A stretch of 64,000 bases of DNA from Streptomyces sp. NBC_01465 (GTDB taxonomy: Bacteria; Actinomycetota; Actinomycetes; Streptomycetales; Streptomycetaceae): the NCBI RefSeq assembly GCF_036227325.1, contig NZ_CP109467.1, forward strand, positions 4,774,001 to 4,838,000, in the 5' to 3' direction. Below the pieces are notes generated by a model. The model was not told where the DNA came from. It did no database searches and saw nothing but the letters and a program-made list of their open reading frames with translations. Made by a program: the position numbers and the translations under genes. Position 1 is the first letter of the stretch; the number at the start of each line of letters is the position of its first letter. Below are positions 1-8,685 of the stretch, piece after piece.

Positions 1-10
1 GCCGCCGCTG

Positions 11-1144
11 ATGGACCTCACCTACACCGAGGAGGAGGAAGACTTCCGGCTCCGGCTGAGGGCGTGGCTGGCCCGGACCCTCCCCACGCTCCCGCCGAAG
101 CCCGACCCGCTCGACTGGCCCGCGCGCCGCACGTACGACCTGGGCTGGCAGCGCAGGCTCTACGACGCCGGGTACGGCGAGGTCCACTGGGGCTCGACCC
201 CCACCCAGCACCTCATCTACCTGGAGGAGACCGAGAAGGCCGGAGCCCCTTACGTGGGCGCCAACTTCGTCGGCCTGCTCCACGCGGGCCCCACGATCGC
301 CGCCGAAGGCACGGCCGCCCAGCGCGAGCGCTGGCTGCCGCCCGTCGTACGCGGCGAGGAGGCCTGGTGCCAGGGGTTCAGCGAGCCGGACGCGGGCTCC
401 GACCTGGCATCCCTCCGTACGAAAGCGGTCCGCGACGGCGACCACTACGTCGTCACGGGCTCCAAGATCTGGACCTCGCACGCGGAGGTCGCCGACTGGT
501 GCGAGCTGCTCGTACGGACCGACCCGACCGCCCCCAAGCACCGTGGGATCACCTGGCTCGCGATGCCCATGGACACCCCCGGGATCACGGTCCGCCCGCT
601 GCGAACCCTCGCCGGATCGGCCGAGTTCGCCGAGATGTTCCTCGACGAGGTACGCATCCCGGTCGCGAACCGGGTCGGCGAGGAGAACGACGGCTGGCGG
701 GTGACGATGGTGACCCTCTCGTACGAGCGCGGCACCGCCTTCGTCGGCGAGGTCGTCCAGTGCCGCCGCACACTCGGCCAACTCGCCGACGCAGCACGGG
801 AGAACGGCCGCTGGGACGACGACGCGCTGCGCCGCCGCCTGGGCCGCCTCAGCGCCGAGTTCGGCGCGCTCTGGCGGCTCACCCAGTGGAACGTCAGTGA
901 GGCGCAGCGCTCGGGCGGCGTCCCCGGGATCGGCGGCTCCGTCTTCAAGCTCCGCTACTCGCACGCCCGTCAGGAGCTGTACGAGACGGCCGCCGAGGTC
1001 CTCGGCCCGGACTCGCTCGACCTCGACCGGGAGTGGACCGCGGACCGGCTGTCCTCGCTCTCGTACACGATCGCCGCCGGCACCTCCCAGATCCAGCAGA
1101 ACATCGTCGCCGAGCGCATCCTCGGCCTCCCGAAGGGACGGTGA
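11..1144 (+). CDS. Acyl-CoA dehydrogenase (large subunit of a probable heteromeric pair)
   Basis: Flavoenzyme of 377 residues expected to introduce an alpha,beta double bond into an acyl-CoA thioester. An N-terminal helical domain (about 1-115) is followed by the flavin-binding beta-barrel with the family signature WCQGFSEPDAGSDLAS (about 121-136) and KIWTSHAEVADW, then a C-terminal helical domain with LSYERG (about 237) and the FAD-contact motif GTSQIQQNIVAERILGLP at the C-terminus. It ends 9 bases before a second, shorter acyl-CoA dehydrogenase gene, which suggests translational coupling. Neighbouring full-length and short dehydrogenase genes are typical of actinobacterial alpha2beta2 enzymes acting on steroid side-chain CoA esters. 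The substrate cannot be read from sequence. The gene is complete, but its promoter lies outside or at the very edge of the window. Confidence 0.92.
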   Translation: MDLTYTEEEEDFRLRLRAWLARTLPTLPPKPDPLDWPARRTYDLGWQRRLYDAGYGEVHWGSTPTQHLIYLEETEKAGAPYVGANFVGLLHAGPTIAAEGTAAQRERWLPPVVRGEEAWCQGFSEPDAGSDLASLRTKAVRDGDHYVVTGSKIWTSHAEVADWCELLVRTDPTAPKHRGITWLAMPMDTPGITVRPLRTLAGSAEFAEMFLDEVRIPVANRVGEENDGWRVTMVTLSYERGTAFVGEVVQCRRTLGQLADAARENGRWDDDALRRRLGRLSAEFGALWRLTQWNVSEAQRSGGVPGIGGSVFKLRYSHARQELYETAAEVLGPDSLDLDREWTADRLSSLSYTIAAGTSQIQQNIVAERILGLPKGR

Positions 1145-1153
1145 GCGCGACCC

Positions 1154-2023
1154 GTGGACTTTCAACTCAGCGACGATCAGCGGGCCTTGAGAGACGGCTT
1201 CCGGGACCTGCTCGCCGGGCGCTTCGGGCGCGAGGCGCTGCGGGAGGCGGTCGACCGCGGGAGCCTCGACCGCGGCCTGTGGAAGGAGCTCGGCGACGCG
1301 GGCCTCTTCGGGCTCTGTCTGCCGGAGGCGGACGGCGGGGTGGGCCTCGGACTGCCGGAGGCGGTGCTCGTCTTCGAGGAGGCGGGACGGGCGTTGCTCC
1401 CCGGACCGCTCGTGGCGACGCACCTGGCCGCGGGGGTGGTGAAGGGCGCCGACACGGGCGAGAGCGTCGTCACCGCCGTCGACGGGGAGGTCGTGGAGTG
1501 GCTGGCCGAGTCCGACCACGTACGCGGCGACGCGAGCGCCGCCCGCGAGATCCGCTCCGTGGACCCGCTGACGCCGCTGCACCGGGTCGCGCACGCCCAG
1601 GAGATGCCCGACGCCGCCGTACTCCTCACAGCGGCGCTCCAGCTCGGCAGCGCGGGCCGTACGACGGAGATGGCGGTCCAATACGCGAAGACCCGCGAGC
1701 AGTTCGGGCAGCCCATCGGCGCCTTCCAGGCGGTGAAGCACCTGTGCGCGCAGATGCTCGTACGGACGGAACTGGCGCGCGCCGCCGTGTACGCGGCCGC
1801 GGTGACCGGCGAGGGCCTGGAGGCGGCGGGCGCGAAGCTGCTGGCGGACGACGCGGCCGTACGCAACGCCCGGGACTGTCTGCAGGTGTACGGCGGAATG
1901 GGATTCACCTGGGAAGCAGATGTTCACCTCCACCTCAAACGGGCGTGGGTGCGCGCCGGACGGGGTCCGACTGCCGCGCAGGTGGAGGACCGTTTCGCCG
2001 CAGCGCTGCGGGGGCCCTTGTAA
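1154..2023 (+). CDS. Short acyl-CoA dehydrogenase (partner subunit)
   Basis: 289 residues from a GTG start, about 90 shorter than a usual acyl-CoA dehydrogenase. The N-terminal helical domain (1-90) and the C-terminal domain are intact, with YAKTREQFGQPIGAFQAVKH (about 176-195) and YGGMGFTWEADVHLHLKR (about 249-266). The middle beta-domain that holds the flavin ring is reduced to roughly 50 residues. It follows a full-length dehydrogenase at 9 bp spacing. In characterised actinobacterial heteromeric enzymes (the ChsE/FadE type) one chain of each pair is degenerate, and the flavin is bound at the interface, so I read this as the partner of the preceding gene. A stand-alone enzyme is unlikely given the missing central domain. 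Confidence 0.82.
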   Translation: MDFQLSDDQRALRDGFRDLLAGRFGREALREAVDRGSLDRGLWKELGDAGLFGLCLPEADGGVGLGLPEAVLVFEEAGRALLPGPLVATHLAAGVVKGADTGESVVTAVDGEVVEWLAESDHVRGDASAAREIRSVDPLTPLHRVAHAQEMPDAAVLLTAALQLGSAGRTTEMAVQYAKTREQFGQPIGAFQAVKHLCAQMLVRTELARAAVYAAAVTGEGLEAAGAKLLADDAAVRNARDCLQVYGGMGFTWEADVHLHLKRAWVRAGRGPTAAQVEDRFAAALRGPL

Positions 2024-2400
2024 GGAGTCACCCTGCGTCGATATCGGGTTGTGTCCTGTGAGCGGGTCGTCACGGGCCGGAGTCGGGTCCTCGCTCCGGT
2101 ACGCTCCGTTGGATGCGAGTGGCTCTGATGCGCAGCTGTCCCGGTGTTGCCAGTGCGGCGACTCCGGGGCGTGGAATGCGCGCCGCTCGCACCGTACGGG
2201 GGTGCGAAAAACCCCTTCGTTCGACTCCCCGCAGCGAGCGTCGCACAGTATGCACCACGCTTACTCCTTCGCGCTGGAATATGCCTGAAGCGCTTGTTGC
2301 GGTGACTGAACGTCAACCATGCTGTCTCCCAAGGGAATCACGTTCCGTGACTCCCTGGAGGCGAGAGGCGATGTGTCCGCCGGTTCGGATGGTGTGAGCG
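2024..2400. other. Intergenic region with an inverted repeat, no gene seen
   Basis: 377 bases between the acyl-CoA dehydrogenase pair and the ATPase gene. No frame here has convincing streptomycete codon bias. The region is less GC-rich near 2230-2300 and carries an almost perfect inverted repeat, GGAATCACG at 2334-2342 against CGTGACTCC at 2346-2354, about 47 bases before the next gene. This is a plausible operator. Confidence 0.5.
2334..2354. promoter_or_regulatory. Inverted repeat upstream of the anti-sigma-type ATPase gene
   Basis: Two 9-bp arms, GGAATCACG and CGTGACTCC, with one mismatch and a 3-bp spacer (TTC). The position, just ahead of a GTG-started regulatory gene, suits an operator. 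The arms are short for a terminator and no T-run follows. The binding protein is unknown. Confidence 0.35.
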
Positions 2401-2889
2401 GTGCAGGTGCTTCAAGTTCAGCTGGAGGTCGGGGCCGACCCCGCGGAGGTGGGGCGGGCCCGTAGGTGGGCGCGTTCCCGGCTCGACGGGTCAGGGATAA
2501 AGGTCGATGATTCGGTTGCCGAGACGCTGATCCTGCTGATCTCGGAACTGGTCACCAATGCGGTGGTCCACACGGGCTGTCCGGCCGTACTGCGCATGCT
2601 CTTCGGCCCGTCGGGGCCCGGTGGAGCGGAAGCGGGGACGGTGCGGGTGGAGGTCGCTGACACCAGCGACAGGCCGCCCAGGCCGCGGCACGCGGAGGGC
2701 GACGACACCAACGGGCGCGGCCTGGAACTGGTCGACGGGCTCGCGGACCGGTGGGGCTGGCAGCCCGAGGGTGCGGGCAAGTCCATCTGGTGCGAGGTCG
2801 ATCGCGGCGCGCCCGCGGTCGGGGGCGCAGAAGAGGCATTCGGGGCCGGGGCGTACGAGCCCTCGTGCGCCGTCACAAATCGGGTATAA
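2401..2889 (+). CDS. ATP-binding protein, anti-sigma (RsbW/SpoIIAB-like) histidine-kinase-type ATPase fold
   Basis: 162 residues from a GTG start. A single HATPase_c-like domain fills the protein. The N-box is visible as LLISELVTNAVVHTG (about 43-57), the G1 box as VEVADTSDRPP (about 82-92), and the G2 region as NGRGLELVDGLADRWGW (about 101-117). There is no phospho-acceptor domain, no membrane segment and no receiver, so this is not a sensor kinase. Streptomycetes carry dozens of such small ATPases. Those studied bind and phosphorylate anti-anti-sigma proteins or sequester sigma factors. No sigma or antagonist gene is adjacent, so its partner is encoded elsewhere. Confidence 0.88.
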   Translation: MQVLQVQLEVGADPAEVGRARRWARSRLDGSGIKVDDSVAETLILLISELVTNAVVHTGCPAVLRMLFGPSGPGGAEAGTVRVEVADTSDRPPRPRHAEGDDTNGRGLELVDGLADRWGWQPEGAGKSIWCEVDRGAPAVGGAEEAFGAGAYEPSCAVTNRV

Positions 2890-3111
2890 CTCGCATAGCT
2901 CTGCCCAGGCGTTGACGGGCCGTGGCCGCCTCATCACCCTGGTTGGTGCGATTCGTTGCGAGGGGACGTCGAGGGGTGCCGAGGGCTCGGACGCCTCGGC
3001 GAGTGCGGGTCGTGTCTCGGCGCCGGCTCCTCCAGGGCAGGGGAGCAGTGTCAGTGCCGGACTCGGGTGGCGGCAGCCGAACGCCGCCACCCGACCATCC
3101 CCCTCGCTTTC

Positions 3112-4053
3112 TCAGAGCACGGCCACCGGCGCGACGGGTGTTCCCGTACCGCCGACGAACGGTTCCGGCATCGCGGAGAGCAGGAAGCTGTAGCGCTTCT
3201 CTTCTGCACAGGCTGTGGACAGTTCTTCGAGATTCCAGTTCTGGCCCTGGAGCATGCCCATCTCGACCAGGTCGAGGGCGTGCACGGGCAGCCAGAGGTT
3301 CTCGATCTCCGGCGGGAAGATCTCGAAGGTGAGGGTGTCGTTGGCGACCGCGGCGACGTCGCGGGCGTGGAACCACTCGGGGGTGCGGACGGAGAGGCCC
3401 GGGGACGGGTATCCGTAGCCGTGCTTGTCGCCGGTGAAGTAGACCTGGATCTGCCCGGTACGGACGAGGACGATGTCGCCGGCGCGGACGGTGACCCCCG
3501 CGAACTCCGCTGCCTCGTCCAGGTCTTCGGGCGTGACGGCGTGCCCGCCTTCGAGACGGTCGACGCCTTTCGCACGGGCAACGTCGAGGAGTACGCCGCG
3601 TGAGACGACATGGCGGGCCTTGTCGATCCCGCTGAACTCGGCGCGGGTGTGGGGCGTGATCGTGGACGCCGGCCGGCCGTTGTAGATCTTGCCGGAGTGG
3701 GACGCGTGGGTGAGGGCGTCCCAGTGTGTGGCCGCCTGGAGCCCCATGGTCACGGCGTCGTCGCTGGTGGCGACGGTGCCGGGCCCGAAGAGCTCCTGGT
3801 TGATCTGGACCATGGCGTGGAGGGGATTGACGCGCCCCGGGATCATCCCCGTCTGTACGCCGTCGGCCTGGAGCGGGAGCGCGAGAGGGATGCGGCGGCC
3901 GGTGCGGATGGACTGGGCGGCGTCGCGTACGACGTCGTCGGTGACGAGGTTGAGCGTCCCGATCTCGTCGTCCTTTCCCCAACGGCCCCAGTTGTTCACG
4001 CGTTTGGCGATGTCGTGGAACTCGGGCGGGAGCGCTGGCGGTGATATCGACAT
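3112..4053 (-). CDS. Cyclase-family metal-dependent hydrolase
   Basis: 313 residues of the cyclase/kynurenine-formamidase-like family (PF04199). The metal-site motif of the family, HxGTHxDxPxH, appears in variant form as ATHWDALTHASHSGKIYNG (about 94-112), retaining the His and Asp ligands. A GGAGG ribosome site lies 6 bases before the ATG. The gene is divergent from an SDR gene, and the 83-bp space between them holds one copy of the CTGACGG-type palindrome that recurs in this window's acyl-CoA gene promoters. A role in hydrolysing a ring or amide/ester bond in the same catabolic route is an inference from this context. The exact substrate is unknown. Confidence 0.8.
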   Translation of the reverse strand: MSISPPALPPEFHDIAKRVNNWGRWGKDDEIGTLNLVTDDVVRDAAQSIRTGRRIPLALPLQADGVQTGMIPGRVNPLHAMVQINQELFGPGTVATSDDAVTMGLQAATHWDALTHASHSGKIYNGRPASTITPHTRAEFSGIDKARHVVSRGVLLDVARAKGVDRLEGGHAVTPEDLDEAAEFAGVTVRAGDIVLVRTGQIQVYFTGDKHGYGYPSPGLSVRTPEWFHARDVAAVANDTLTFEIFPPEIENLWLPVHALDLVEMGMLQGQNWNLEELSTACAEEKRYSFLLSAMPEPFVGGTGTPVAPVAVL

Positions 4054-4100
4054 CGGTCCTCCGGGGGGCTTGTGCTCGGCTGTCGGCGTGCCCGTAAAAT

Positions 4101-4115
4101 CTAACGGTCCGTCAG
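4101..4115. promoter_or_regulatory. CTGACGG-type palindromic operator, copy 1
   Basis: CTAACGGTCCGTCAG, one base away from a perfect 15-bp palindrome. It sits between the divergent cyclase-family (start 4053) and SDR (start 4137) genes, so one repressor dimer could control both. The same motif recurs at 23109, 26254, 29191, 50190, 50266 and 61761. Confidence 0.65.
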
Positions 4116-4136
4116 AAACCGTGGAAAGGGCTGGGC

Positions 4137-5051
4137 ATGGGGAACTTCTTGGCAGGCAAGGTGGTCGCCGTCACGGGTGCCGGACGGGGCATCGGGCGGG
4201 CGGTTGCGCTGGCCGCGGCGGCGGAGGGGGCCAAGGTCGTCGTCAACGACTACGGGGTCTCGATCGAGGGCGGGGAGCCGGAGAGCGAGATCGCGCAGTC
4301 GGTGGTGAAGGAGATCGTCGCGGCGGGGGGCGAGGCGGTTGCCGTCGCGGACGACATCTCGACGATGGCGGGCGGGCAGCGGGTGGTTGACGTGGCGCTC
4401 GCCGAGTACGGGCGGATCGACGGGGTGGTGTGCGTTGCGGGGATTCTGCGGGAGCGGATGCTCTTCAACATGTCGGAGGAGGAGTGGGATCCGGTCGTCG
4501 CCACCCACTTGAAGGGGACGTTCACGGTGTTCCGGGCGGCTTCTGCGGTGATGCGGAAGCAGGGGACGGGGACGCTGATCGGGTTCACGAGCGGCAACCA
4601 CCAGGGCAGCGTTGCCCAGGCGAATTACTCGGCGGCGAAGGGCGGGATCATCTCGCTCGTGCGGAGTGCGGCGCTGGGGCTGAACAAGTACGGGGTGACT
4701 GCCAATGCGGTGGCGCCGGTGGCGCGGACGCGGATGTCGGCGAACGTACCGATGGAGCTGAAGGAGATCGGGGAGCCGGAGGATGTGGCGGCGCTCGTGA
4801 CCTATTTGCTGAGCGAGCGGGCTCGGGAGGAGAAGATCACCGGGCAGGTCTACACGATCGCGGGTCCGAAGATCGCGGTGTGGGCGCAGCCGAGGGAGCT
4901 TCGGGCGGGGTACGCGGAGGGGGGTGCGTGGACTCCGGAGCGGATCGCGGACTTCCTGCCGGGGACGGTGGGGGTCGATCCGATGCCGATGCTGGCGCGG
5001 CTGGAGGAGATGGCGCGGGCGGCGGCGGCGAAGGAGCGGCCCAATGGCTGA
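4137..5051 (+). CDS. SDR-family oxidoreductase (3-hydroxyacyl-CoA dehydrogenase type)
   Basis: 304-residue short-chain dehydrogenase. The cofactor loop TGAGRGIG lies at about 14-21, the active-site YSAAKGG Tyr-Lys pair at about 163-169, and the catalytic Ser in the preceding FTSGNHQGS strand. The C-terminus is about 50 residues longer than a classical SDR and ends in a helical tail. This layout is seen in the 17-beta-HSD type 4 and IpdF-like enzymes that oxidise hydroxyacyl-CoA esters. It is transcribed alone, divergently from the cyclase-family gene, with a shared operator-like palindrome. I infer a beta-oxidation step, with the substrate undefined. Confidence 0.85.
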   Translation: MGNFLAGKVVAVTGAGRGIGRAVALAAAAEGAKVVVNDYGVSIEGGEPESEIAQSVVKEIVAAGGEAVAVADDISTMAGGQRVVDVALAEYGRIDGVVCVAGILRERMLFNMSEEEWDPVVATHLKGTFTVFRAASAVMRKQGTGTLIGFTSGNHQGSVAQANYSAAKGGIISLVRSAALGLNKYGVTANAVAPVARTRMSANVPMELKEIGEPEDVAALVTYLLSERAREEKITGQVYTIAGPKIAVWAQPRELRAGYAEGGAWTPERIADFLPGTVGVDPMPMLARLEEMARAAAAKERPNG

Positions 5052-5563
5052 CCCCGCCCCTGTCCGCAGCGGGGGCGGCGCCCCTGCGGCCTTGCCGGTG
5101 GCGGGGCGGGCGGGGCATTTCCCCCACCCCGCCCCTTCCCGAAACCGGGGTTGCACCCCGGACCCCCTTGCCAGGGGTGGGGCGAACCGGGGCGAGCCCC
5201 TGGGCCCCCGCTCGCGGGGCTCCGGCCCTGCACCCCGTAAGCGACCTTCGGCCGCTTGTCCTCAATCTCCCCCAAGCTCTCGGCTTCGCTCGAGCAGGGG
5301 GGACCCCCTCGACGGGCTGGATTTGCCTGAGGTGGGCTCAAAAGTGCGGGCTGTTCGTGCGCGGCCTGTTTGCGCGCGAGCCGATTGCATACCGGCCGTT
5401 TGTACCCGCACCTGCAAAGCTCTCACCAGCAAAATCAAGCCCCTCCGGCGATTGAGGAGCGGGGTCTGGGGCGGAGCCCCAGTGGGGCCTCGGGGCGACG
5501 CCCCGAGTTTCGGGAAGGGGCGGGGTTGGGGACATGGCTCCGCGCAGCGGAAGGAGGTCCAGC
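5052..5563. other. GC-rich repeat-filled intergenic region, no gene
   Basis: 512 bases without a credible gene. It is packed with C- and G-runs and short hairpins, such as GGGGCGGAGCCCC near 5470 and CGGGGCGACGCCCCG near 5491. It is bounded by a near-perfect inverted repeat (5122-5144 and 5508-5531) and contains a 33-bp segment (5233-5265) repeated in inverse orientation at 48948-48980. It probably also provides the terminator of the SDR gene and the leader of the next gene. Confidence 0.7.
5122..5531. repeat. Dispersed intergenic repeat cassette bounded by 23-24-bp inverted repeats
   Basis: The left end (5122-5144) begins CCCCACCCCGCCCC and the right end (5508-5531) is its reverse complement apart from one inserted base. 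Inside are a segment shared with 48948-48980 and the motif CCGGCGATTGAGGA (5445-5458), which matches CCGGCGCTTGAGGA at 48941-48954 except for one base. This looks like a non-coding, possibly MITE-like, repetitive element. It has no open frame for a transposase. Confidence 0.5.
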
Positions 5564-6754
5564 ATGGACTTCGCCCTCGGGGATGAGGACGTCGCCTTTC
5601 GCGCCGAAGCCCGCGCCTGGCTCGAAGCCCACTTCACCGGGGACTTCGCCGGCGCAGCTGGCATCGGCGGCCCCGGCAGCGAACACGAAGCCGGCGACCT
5701 CCGCCTCCGCTGGGAACAGGAGCTGGGCGCAGGCGGCTGGATCGGCATCGGTTGGAACGAGGACGGCTTCGGCAACCGACGGGCCACCCTCACCCAACAG
5801 GTCGTCTGGGCCGAGGAGTACGCCCGCTCCCACGCCCCCGCCCGCATGGGCCACATCGGCGAGAACCTCCTCGCCCCCACCCTCATCGCCTACGGCACCG
5901 ACGCCCAGAAGGAGCGCTACCTTCCCCCCATCGCCCGCGGCGACGAACTCTGGTGCCAGGGCTACAGCGAACCCGGCGCCGGCTCCGACCTGGCAAGCGT
6001 CCGGACCCTTGCCGAAAAAGACGGCGACGGCACCTTCCGCGTCACCGGCCAGAAGATCTGGACCTCCCTCGCCCAGGACGCCGACTGGTGCTTCGTGCTG
6101 GCCCGGACCGAGAAGGGCAGCACCCGCCACCACGGCCTCTCCTTCCTCCTCGTCCCCATGGACCAGCCCGCCGGCCTCATCGACGTACGCCCCATCCGCC
6201 AGATGTCCGGCACCGCCGAGTTCAACGAGGTCTTCTTCGACGGCGCCCGCGCCGAAAGCGTCGTCGGTGGCGAAGGCAACGGCTGGCAGGTCGCCATGGG
6301 GCTCCTCGCGCTGGAGCGCGGCGTGTCGACCCTCGTCCAACAGATCGGTTTCGCAGCCGAGTTGGACGAGGTCATCACCACCGCCGTATCCACCGGCGCC
6401 ACCCACGACCCCGTCCTCCGTGACCGTCTCGTACGCCAGTGGGCCGAACTCCGCACCATGCGCTGGAACGCCCTCCGCACCCTGGGGAACGCCGGAGACC
6501 CTGGCGCCCCCAGCGTCGCCAAGCTCCTCTGGGGCGGCTGGCACCAGCGTCTCGGGGAGCTCGCGATGCAGGTCCGCGGAGCCGGTGCCGCCGTCGGCCC
6601 CGCCGACTGGAGCCCGGACCACCCGTACCAACTCGACGCACAGCAACGCCAGTTCCTCTTCACCCGGGCCGACACCATCTACGGCGGCTCGGACGAAATC
6701 CAGCGCAACATCATCGCCGAGCGCGTGCTCGGCCTACCGAGGGAGCCGAGATGA
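5564..6754 (+). CDS. Acyl-CoA dehydrogenase
   Basis: 396 residues from the ATG at 5564, chosen because AAGGAGG at 5551-5557 gives ideal spacing. An in-frame ATG 30 bases upstream has no such site. The flavin-domain signature WCQGYSEPGAGSDLAS lies at about 130-145, followed by QKIWTSLAQDADW. The C-terminal motif is YGGSDEIQRNIIAERVLGLP. It is a full-length, apparently complete enzyme for desaturation of an acyl-CoA. Its stop overlaps the start of the zinc alcohol dehydrogenase gene (ATGA), so the two are translationally coupled. This hints that an alcohol or aldehyde is handled in the same route. Confidence 0.93.
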   Translation: MDFALGDEDVAFRAEARAWLEAHFTGDFAGAAGIGGPGSEHEAGDLRLRWEQELGAGGWIGIGWNEDGFGNRRATLTQQVVWAEEYARSHAPARMGHIGENLLAPTLIAYGTDAQKERYLPPIARGDELWCQGYSEPGAGSDLASVRTLAEKDGDGTFRVTGQKIWTSLAQDADWCFVLARTEKGSTRHHGLSFLLVPMDQPAGLIDVRPIRQMSGTAEFNEVFFDGARAESVVGGEGNGWQVAMGLLALERGVSTLVQQIGFAAELDEVITTAVSTGATHDPVLRDRLVRQWAELRTMRWNALRTLGNAGDPGAPSVAKLLWGGWHQRLGELAMQVRGAGAAVGPADWSPDHPYQLDAQQRQFLFTRADTIYGGSDEIQRNIIAERVLGLPREPR

Positions 6755-7803
6755 GGGGTGTCGTCTTCGACGGCAAGCAGGCCCAGGTCGTCGACGATCT
6801 GGAGATACGTGACCCGGGACCCGGCGAGGTCCTCGTGGACGTCGCCGCCGCCGGCCTCTGCCACAGCGACCTGTCGGTGATCGACGGGACGATCCCCTTC
6901 CCCGCGCCCTGCGTACTGGGGCACGAGGGCGCCGGAGTCGTCGAGGCCGTCGGCGCCGGCGTGACGCACGTGGCGCCGGGGGACCATGTGTCGCTCTCCA
7001 CGCTCGCCGCCTGCGGCGCGTGCGCGGACTGCGACCGCGGGCGGCCGACCATGTGCCGCAAGGCGATCGGGATGCCGGGGCAGCCCTTCTCGCGCGGCGC
7101 GCAGAAGCTCTTCCAGTTCGCCTCCAACTCCTCCTTCGCCGAGCGCACGATCGTCAAGGCCGTGCAGGCGGTGAAGATCCCGTCCGACATCCCGCTGACG
7201 TCGGCCGCGCTGATCGGCTGCGGGGTGCTGACCGGGGTCGGTGCCGTACTGAATCGCGCCAAGGTCGCCATCGGCGAGAGCGTCGTCGTCATCGGGACGG
7301 GCGGCATCGGGCTCAATGTCATCCAGGGCGCGCGCATCGCGGGCGCGACCCGGATCGTGGCCGTCGACAACAATCCGGCCAAGGAGGCGGTGGCCCGGCA
7401 GTTCGGGGCGACGGAGTTCCTTCCCTCTGCCGATGCGGTACGGGACGTGCTGCCCACCGGCGCCGACCATGTCTTCGAGTGCGTGGGCCATGTGGCGCTC
7501 GTACGGCAGGCGATCGACCTGCTCGACCGGGGCGGTCAGGCGATCCTCCTCGGGATGGCGGCGCCGACCGCCGAGGCGTCGTTCCTCCCTGCCGGGATGT
7601 TCCTGGACAAGTCCATCCTCGGCTGCCGGTACGGGAGTTCGCGCCCGCAGCACGACATCGCGCTCTACGCGGAGCTGTACCGGAGCGGAGCCCTGCTCCT
7701 GGACGAGCTGGTCACCGAGACATATCCGATCGAGGACTTCGCGAAGGCGGCGGACGACGCCGAGCACGGGCGTGTGGCCAGGGGGGTTCTCACCTTCGGG
7801 TGA
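6751..7803 (+). CDS. Zinc-dependent alcohol dehydrogenase (MDR family)
   Basis: 350 residues. Catalytic zinc ligands are visible as GLCHSD (about 36-41) and GHEGAG (about 58-63). The structural-zinc loop CGACADCDRGRPTMC supplies four cysteines (about 89-103). The nucleotide-binding motif is GTGGIGLNVIQGAR (about 180-193), followed by an acidic residue in VAVDNN, indicating NAD preference. The start is the ATG at 6751 overlapping the preceding dehydrogenase stop. An in-frame extension further upstream would run back through that gene and is rejected. It probably oxidises an alcohol intermediate of the surrounding acyl-CoA pathway. Confidence 0.9.
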   Translation: MRGVVFDGKQAQVVDDLEIRDPGPGEVLVDVAAAGLCHSDLSVIDGTIPFPAPCVLGHEGAGVVEAVGAGVTHVAPGDHVSLSTLAACGACADCDRGRPTMCRKAIGMPGQPFSRGAQKLFQFASNSSFAERTIVKAVQAVKIPSDIPLTSAALIGCGVLTGVGAVLNRAKVAIGESVVVIGTGGIGLNVIQGARIAGATRIVAVDNNPAKEAVARQFGATEFLPSADAVRDVLPTGADHVFECVGHVALVRQAIDLLDRGGQAILLGMAAPTAEASFLPAGMFLDKSILGCRYGSSRPQHDIALYAELYRSGALLLDELVTETYPIEDFAKAADDAEHGRVARGVLTFG

Positions 7804-7906
7804 CCCTGATGCACCCTCAATTCATGTGATCCATAAGGGAGTCGGGGAAGACCCATTACCAAACGTGCACTTGTGGCCAAAGGTTGACTGGGTGAGGATC
7901 CTCTCC

Positions 7907-8554
7907 ATGACTCAGGCCCCGACTCCTCTGTGGCTCCAGGGACGCGACGCGGTCATCGCCGCCGCGTCCCCCGACGACTGGCGCGAAGAAGTCCCGGACT
8001 ATCACCTCTCGCACACGGTGATGCCCGGGCAGCGGACGACCGAGCACGCCCCCGGGTCGCTGGAGGCGATCGTCGAATCGATCGTGCAGGTCTTCGAGAT
8101 GGAGGTCTCGCACAAGGCGGATCCAGCCACCTGGGTATCCATGGTCACGGAGAAGTTCCGGACCCGGATCAATGGCGGTGCCTGGGCGGACGCGGCCGAG
8201 ATCGTGGACCGCGGCAGCTACAACATCCTCATCGGGGACAGCATTTTCTACGGCGAGGAGACCTTCGAGTCCTCGCACCACGTCTTCCACACCGCCTTCC
8301 CCGAGGGCTTCTACTGGGAGGTGCTCGAGGTCCTCTCGCCTCCGCCGGTCGTCGCCTTCAAGTGGCGCCACTGGGGCTCCTTCGAGGGCGAGTACAAGGG
8401 ATTCCAGCCCGACGGCAAGAAGATCGAGATGTTCGGCGTCTCCATCGCCAAGGTGAGCGACGAGCTGAAGCTCCTCGAGGTCGAGCACTTCTACGACCCG
8501 AACGCGTTCCTCGGCCAGATGACGGGCGGCTGCCCGGTCGCGCACACCGACTGA
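7907..8554 (+). CDS. SnoaL-like / ester-cyclase-type protein
   Basis: 215 residues with the alpha+beta cone fold expected of the SnoaL/NTF2-like superfamily. Family-like traits are the aromatic-rich centre (FHTAFPEGFYWEVLEVL), the RHWGSFEGEYKGFQPDGKKIEMFGVSI-type strand region given here by position (about 153-180), and the closing D-x-x-x-L-x-Q-M segment. It begins 103 bases after the alcohol dehydrogenase and may be separately transcribed. An in-frame GTG at 7892 is an alternative start. The family includes polyketide cyclases, limonene-epoxide-hydrolase-like enzymes and many uncharacterised proteins, so the reaction is not assigned. Confidence 0.68.
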   Translation: MTQAPTPLWLQGRDAVIAAASPDDWREEVPDYHLSHTVMPGQRTTEHAPGSLEAIVESIVQVFEMEVSHKADPATWVSMVTEKFRTRINGGAWADAAEIVDRGSYNILIGDSIFYGEETFESSHHVFHTAFPEGFYWEVLEVLSPPPVVAFKWRHWGSFEGEYKGFQPDGKKIEMFGVSIAKVSDELKLLEVEHFYDPNAFLGQMTGGCPVAHTD

Positions 8555-8685
8555 ATCGTCTGGACTGAATCGACTCATTGCGGCAGGCATCATGTCCTGT
8601 ACACGCGTTGTTCAACGGGAGGGCTCCGTGGTTCTGTGAGCCTCTTGCGCACCAAGAGGCCCACGGAACAAGGGAGTTGTCCCGG

